Below are positions 57,080 through 62,000 of a stretch of DNA of 62,000 bases, piece after piece. The DNA comes from Zygnema cylindricum (lineage: Eukaryota > Streptophyta > Zygnematophyceae > Zygnematales > Zygnemataceae). The stretch is from assembly GCA_037447655.1 (NCBI GenBank), contig JBBHKE010001198.1, positions 134,179-196,178 of the forward strand, in the 5' to 3' direction. The position numbers and the translations under genes are program-made. The stretch's first letter is position 1, and every line of letters begins with the position of its first letter. A model generated the notes under the pieces. The model was not told where the DNA came from, did no database searches, and saw only the letters and a list, made by a program, of their open reading frames with translations.

Positions 57080-60001
57080 TTATGCCCATTTTGCTATGAG
57101 ACTCATACAAGCTCCTCCGGCTAGAAGAGATACAAAACCACAAACTGTCTCCAAAGTCCCTCTTTGATTTTCTCCCTCTTCATCCATAAAAGCCGGAACA
57201 AGAAGGTCAACGAGAGCATTATAAATGAGAATTCCGGCTGACAGGGAATTAAATACCCCGTTTATAGCCAACATCGTCTTACTATTTTCGTTATACGAAT
57301 TTCCGGCCGCAATCCCAATCGCCACTCCCAAAGGACAAGTTAACACAAATAACGATGCGAGAAAACACAGTTTGTAAAAACTGAGTTTGGCTTTTGCTAG
57401 CGCACCCCCAAGGGCAATACCTTCGAAACCCTACAAGAAAAATAATAATAACAATTGCAAAAAGGAAGGGGTGGAGGAGAAAAACAAAAAATGAAAGGAA
57501 ATGGACAAAGTGTTAAGTCAAAGTTTCTTACGAACTCATCGTTTCATAAATGATCAAAGCACTATTTGAGTTTACCGGTTTTGAAGTTAAAATACAATGT
57601 GTGTAGATTCCACAACAAAACTACTCCCTACCAAATCATGACAGCTTGCTTTGCAGAGGGAGGAGGGAGGGAGAGAGGGAGGGTACCTGATGGAAAAGTA
57701 ATGCAAAGGCGAGGCCTTGAACGAAAGAAATATCTCGCGAAGTTCCCAAAGAGAGGCCGATGAAAATAGAGTGGAAGATGATGCCTGCTTCAAGAGTGTA
57801 TGCTGTGACTCGTCGATTTCGAATGTCGATGTCTTTCTCGGTCGGAAATAACGATTGGCCATTTTCTAACGAATTGACCAGTTCCCCTGACGTAAAGAAA
57901 AAAAAAATAGTTAGTTCAAATTAGAGATGGTAGAAAGAAAGTGGAGTTACTACTATCACGGATTTTGACCACTTATATATGCACCTTACAATGTCTCGCC
58001 AATTGATTTCGCAAACCCAGTTTTAGGTGGCGTGCAGCTCTTACGTCAGCAAGCACATGTTCGTACAATGGTCGTAAACATCCGTACAATTCTCTCTGCC
58101 CTCCAACGCCTGTGTCTTAAAGCTCAGTCACCATGTCATGTCGAAAGACAATTTTAGTGCAAAATGAGCCCTATATCGCAAAATCGAGCTTGTATCTACG
58201 ATTTAAAAGACGATCGTACAAGACAAATTTCCTTTTGAGCAGAATGTTTAGTACTTTAATAAGTGCGATGGTGCTGCGTATCTTCTCCCATCGCATGACG
58301 ACATGTTGCTCAGTATTCCTCATATGGTAAAACGTAAAGCTCCGGTACAAGTTTTAGGACGCCCATTGCGGTATGGAGCTATTTTGGAAACGTGACGTAA
58401 AATTTAGAGAAAAACTTATCGCAGACAACGTTTTCAATACGCGAAGCTTTTACGGCGGCCGTACAATAGCGTACAGATGTCGTACAGACGTGGTACGAGA
58501 CGGACGGCAAAAAACGTCGACTACTTTTTGACTTCTCACAGCTAACTAACGACCGGCTGAAATCAACAAAAAGATGCGACTGGGACATAGAAATAGGAGT
58601 ATCCGACGGAGGGTTTTTAGTATGTAGCACGAGTGTTAAGTAATACTATTTTGTAATTGCATATGTATTGGAAAAAACAAACCGATTCGCCCCGGGGTGA
58701 TATATCGGACCGCCTTACCATTCAATAACCAATAATATCGGTTATAAGGGAAATTCGCCGATACCCAACACTTCACCGCGTTACCACTGTAGCTTTACGG
58801 ATTAAAACGTGCTAACGCGCAACAAGAAATTAACAATACTAATTCGGTGCAAGGAAACGTGACAGCTGTAGCCCACGTTCTTAAAGAGTGTTGCACCACT
58901 CGTTTGTGACTTTTGGCCGGTCAAGTGGCGACCGCATTAGTTTCACCCACGGCCTAACCAAATCGTCTCCATTTCATGTCGCACATTTTCCCCCCCCCTC
59001 ACTCCTCACCTTCCCGCCCCCTCGATTTCCCTGACGCTGCGGCTGCCTGCATTCCCATGCGCAGCGAGTGCTCCACTATGAAGGTAAGCAGTGCTGCCGT
59101 CAGCGCCAGCACAGGACCCCACGGGAACTCCGTCGAGAGGCCCAGACAGGGGCTATTCATCACCTCCGTAGCCTCTGATGACGTCATCGTGTCACGCCAA
59201 GTCACACCACAAGACAGCCGGCCAGGACGCACATGTGAGGCGAGGGAAAATGGTGAAGGCATCCAAAATAACGAACACTGTCTCTAATTCTATTGTCCCT
59301 CCTCTCTCTCCTTGCCTTCACCCCCCTCTTCGCTCCCCAAAACAAACTTGAAGATTATAAATTGACAACAATGGCAGTAAACATTTATGAAAGGAAAAAA
59401 AAACTCCAATGAGAGATCGCCACCTGGCAGCACGTGGACGATTCCAACCGCCAAAATGACCCCCGCGGCGAAAGTTTGAAAAAGGAAAAAGACAAATCTG
59501 AACCGACCGTTGAAGGCAACTGGCAGAATGAAACCAATCCTGCAGTGACAAGTGGCAGAAAAAAAGGGGGAGAGGGGTAATCGGTGCAACGAATGTGCAC
59601 ACGGGGATCGCATTTTTGTGACGTCAGATTTTGAACATCGGATTTTTCAAACTGACGAAAAACTTTTGAAAGCATCTCAGTCAATATTTTTGTCAGTTTT
59701 TTTTTAAATATATATTTCATTAAAGGTATTCGATTTCGGGCTGTTGAATTGTATTATTTCGAATTAAACTAATCGAATAATCGTATTCTAGATTCGGTAC
59801 ATTTTTTTTGAATTCTGCGATAGCTTGCTGGCATTGGCCGTACAATTCATGTGCATGAAATGACAAAACCTAAGAAAAATTGGTCTCAGAAGGGTAGAAT
59901 ATTCCGTACAATCCTGCCAGCAGAATGCCAAAAAGACCTCCGATTCGATACGCGAGAGCCTCTCGTGCTGTGGAGTCGCCTTTTTCACACTCGTTCTCCA
60001 T
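57080..60001 (-). CDS. ZIP-family metal ion transporter, short form (five exons, 307 aa)
   Basis: Membrane transporter for divalent metals (Zn, Fe, Mn class) into the cytosol. Exons: 60001-59910, 59539-59424, 59174-59010, 57886-57687 and 57430-57080; all GT-AG, 924 bp with TAA. Features in order: TM1 (GGLFGILLAGLIGFILPV), TM2 with FAAGVILAVGIVHVLP, the conserved NSPCL, TM3, a short intracellular loop, TM4 with FHSIFIGLSLG (His163), TM5 with LLFHQGFEGIALGG (His190, Glu194), then TM6-TM8. The TM4/TM5 His and Glu are the family's metal ligands. The loop between TM3 and TM4 lacks the His-rich segment usual in plant ZIPs. The exon 2/3 junction was chosen because it restores HVLP-E-A and SPCL. Confidence 0.93.
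58631..58773. mobile_element. Relic hAT terminus in ZIP intron 3
   Basis: It ends gccgatacccaacact, matching the inverted termini of the hAT elements at 10117 and 2372, and contains gatatatcgg and atatcggtta blocks. The other end (gagtgttaagtaatac) is weak and no duplication is visible. Located in the 1.1-kb third intron of the ZIP gene. Confidence 0.5.
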
Positions 60002-60217
60002 AATGAGAATGGGAGGGAGAGAAGAGGAAGAGAGGAGAAGAAGAGAGTCAAAGAAGTTAAAATGGGAAAGTCTGGAATCTTCAGCCAGCTCAGGTCCTAC
60101 TTGTATTCACTATAAAAATAAAATGTCGTCCTTTTGTACTTTTTGGGGAGATTCTGTTAATTGTTTAGGTTATTTCCAAAAAATTCAAAGCGATGGAGAT
60201 ACAAAGAGCGAAAGAGA

Positions 60218-60222
60218 GACAT

Positions 60223-60282
<60 letters not shown>
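60218..60282. repeat. (GA)n microsatellite upstream of ZIP
   Basis: About 60 bp of GA, near-perfect, starting some 220 bp before the ZIP start codon. Could lie in its promoter or 5' UTR (CT-repeat in the transcribed direction). Confidence 0.95.
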
Positions 60283-60285
<3 letters not shown>

Positions 60286-60299
60286 AAGAAAAAAGTGAA

Positions 60300-61850
60300 A
60301 TAAATGCAAAATAGTTCCTAGTTATACGTTTCTGTTCAAGCCTTCGACTTTCTCACGTGACGCAGAGAGACTTCCGGAGGAAAAAAACACAAATGGCGAG
60401 AGAAGTGTCGTCATTTTGGAGGCGCGAGTTGTGGCATCATTGTCGGTGGTGAAAGTTCATGACGACACGAGAAAAAAGTGTCGACACGTGTCGTTTCGTT
60501 GAGGATGTCAGGGTTGCGCAGTTCCGGTATTTATGTCCTCATTCTGGGTGATATGATTGGCTGTTGAAAAAGCTCAAACTGATTGGCCAGTGACTCGTTG
60601 CAAGAGTGTCGACATCGTGTGCCACATTTCCGTACTTGTCGGTATTGTACCAGTCGTACTTCTATTTCTCACTGCCATTGGCGGGCTGACTGACAACCAC
60701 GGACTCAATCCCCCTATTCAAAACGTCGTGACGCACAACAGCAAACCACAGAGAAACCAGAAGGTTGTACTTTTTAACAGTACGAACATTTTTTTGCTTT
60801 GCCCTTTCTGCCCCTTTTCTAAGGGTATTTCCCCATGTACTTGTAACTTAGCGAACTTACTTTGTATTTTAGTGCGGATCCGCCGGACCCGGTTTTAAGT
60901 GTCCCTATGTGTAAGGGCATGGTTACATCAGGAGGTCTCTGTAATAGTACGGACAACAAAATCTCTGTATTACATAGGCCTCGGTTACATCGCGTAGCGT
61001 CTGTAAAGAAGTTTTCGTATACGTGTTTCGATTTGAGAGGCTCCACGTAAGTTGACGATCAAATCTCGAAAATCGTCAGAGATCTAAAAACCGACCAAGT
61101 TTGTTTGAAAATCAGTAGTTCCGTATTACGAACGTGTACTTCCAGGTATACCGTGTCAATGTACCTCAAAGATCCCTTTCACTCATAGTTGTTCAAATCG
61201 CTCGATTTTTTCCTTTTTTGCGATTGAAACGTATAATTCGTGACTTTTGAAAAAATCGTAAAAAAACGTGTACTGTAAACTGAAACTGAAATTTTACGGT
61301 AATCTGTAAACTAATTACTGTAACTGTACTTTTTTTACGTATGTGTACGGAATAAAACGGGAAATAAGCGTCGCACTTATTGGTACTTTCTGTTCAGTGA
61401 ACTGAACAGAAATACCACGGAAGTTGTACGTTATATAATCGAAAATGTACGGACATTTTCGAAAAGAGACGTTGGACGTCACAATAATTTCGCGCATTCA
61501 GTTTGAAATTTGTACGGGCGTCTTCTTCAATTTTTTTTGAAAGAAGACGCCATGGAACAGAGACGAAATTGCTAAAAATGTTATCTTGGTAGCATTAGAA
61601 CCCGGGTGTGTTCACTCCATAGCATACCTTTAGGTGGACGACAGGACTACCATTTGGTAAAGTCGTTCCATTCTCAATACATGTTGTGATAAAAGTTTAA
61701 AGAGTTTATTTTCTTACCGCTCATTTTTAACGGGAAAAACTTGCAAACTGCGTTATATGTAATAGTTTTTTGTTTTTTTATGTACGGAATAGTACGGAAG
61801 GAAATTCATTAACGATTTTTTGCGATTTGATCCATAGTTCAAAAGTAGGC
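60300..61850. other. Intergenic with transposon relic
   Basis: No gene recognised. About 61270-61480 resembles the outer interior of the hAT elements at 2372 and 46428 (gtacggaataaaacggg, cttattggtactttctgttc, gtgaactgaacagaaat), so it is probably a relic without termini. Confidence 0.45.
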
Positions 61851-62000
61851 TTTTTTATGGTAGGCCTTTGGTAGGCGCACAACACTTTGCACAAAACTCG
61901 CGCAGCATAGGCATACTGTATGTGTGTGCGTCGTGCACACTCCTGTACGAACGTCCGAATTTGACGTAAGATCAAAGTACAGCGCAGGCCGCCGGACGGA
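61851..62000. repeat. Dispersed repeat, copy also at 9665-9812, cut by window end
   Basis: Runs from tttatggtaggcctttggta to gccgccggacgga and matches 9665-9812 throughout. Continues beyond the window. Confidence 0.7.

Noticed and set aside
59175-59260. A DAFTIF-like reading before ZIP exon 3 that superficially resembles the HVLPDAF motif
   Set aside because: It requires a non-AG acceptor or an odd extension and runs into a stop. The acceptor before 59174 restores HVLP, then SPCL, in the correct frame.
1-62000. CRISPR arrays, bacterial operons, rRNA genes or intact tRNA genes
   Set aside because: None seen; tRNA-like boxes occur only in the degenerate SINE candidates and the hAT module.

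Overview
This is nuclear DNA of a green plant of the streptophyte line. The main evidence is a complete, plant-type eEF2 gene of 843 codons with an intron directly after the ATG. The other genes agree: a multi-exon LEO1/VIP4 gene, a plastid-targeted DUF2301 membrane protein, a GT61-type glycosyltransferase and a ZIP metal transporter. All introns are GT-AG and all splice phases close. AT-rich spacers, large introns and dense transposon debris suggest a repeat-rich streptophyte alga or early-diverging land plant. I cannot name the species.

Layout. 0-32 kb is transposon-dominated. It holds a possible small secreted-protein exon (minus, 324-767), TA-flanked MITEs (1.35-1.91, 3.66-4.21 and 30.9-31.8 kb), and hAT-type non-autonomous elements with 8-bp target duplications (2.37-3.22, 10.1-14.9 and 18.8-20.3 kb). 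The 10.1-14.9 kb hAT element contains an intact, very young LTR retroelement with no coding capacity. The same region has a broken Ty1/copia relic (6.6-9.0 kb), tRNA-derived SINE candidates, two long related repeats (15.2-17.0 and 20.7-22.8 kb, the first ending at a 10-N assembly gap), and a decayed pogo/Tigger-like transposase with companion ORFs (23.9-27.6 kb).

32-60 kb is the gene-rich part: eEF2 (+, 32.5-36.1), LEO1 (-, 38.6-43.3), DUF2301 plastid membrane protein (-, 46.1-50.4), GT61 glycosyltransferase (+, 52.2-55.4) and ZIP transporter (-, 57.1-60.0). eEF2 and LEO1 are convergent; DUF2301 and GT61 are divergent. These genes are not an operon or pathway; they are independent housekeeping or transport functions (translation, Paf1-complex transcription, plastid membrane, secretory glycosylation, metal uptake). 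Transposons reach into this part too: an 892-bp hAT MITE sits in the last DUF2301 intron and a diverged TA MITE in its first, and a hAT element carrying two more MITEs lies between LEO1 and DUF2301.

The strongest new observations are structural: nested insertions that can be dated by target duplications and by an empty-site comparison inside the window, repeated insertion of one MITE family into the same TA of its own relatives, a conserved hairpin module shared by several hAT-type elements, and a ZIP transporter without the usual histidine-rich loop. I found no unmistakably novel multi-gene system.
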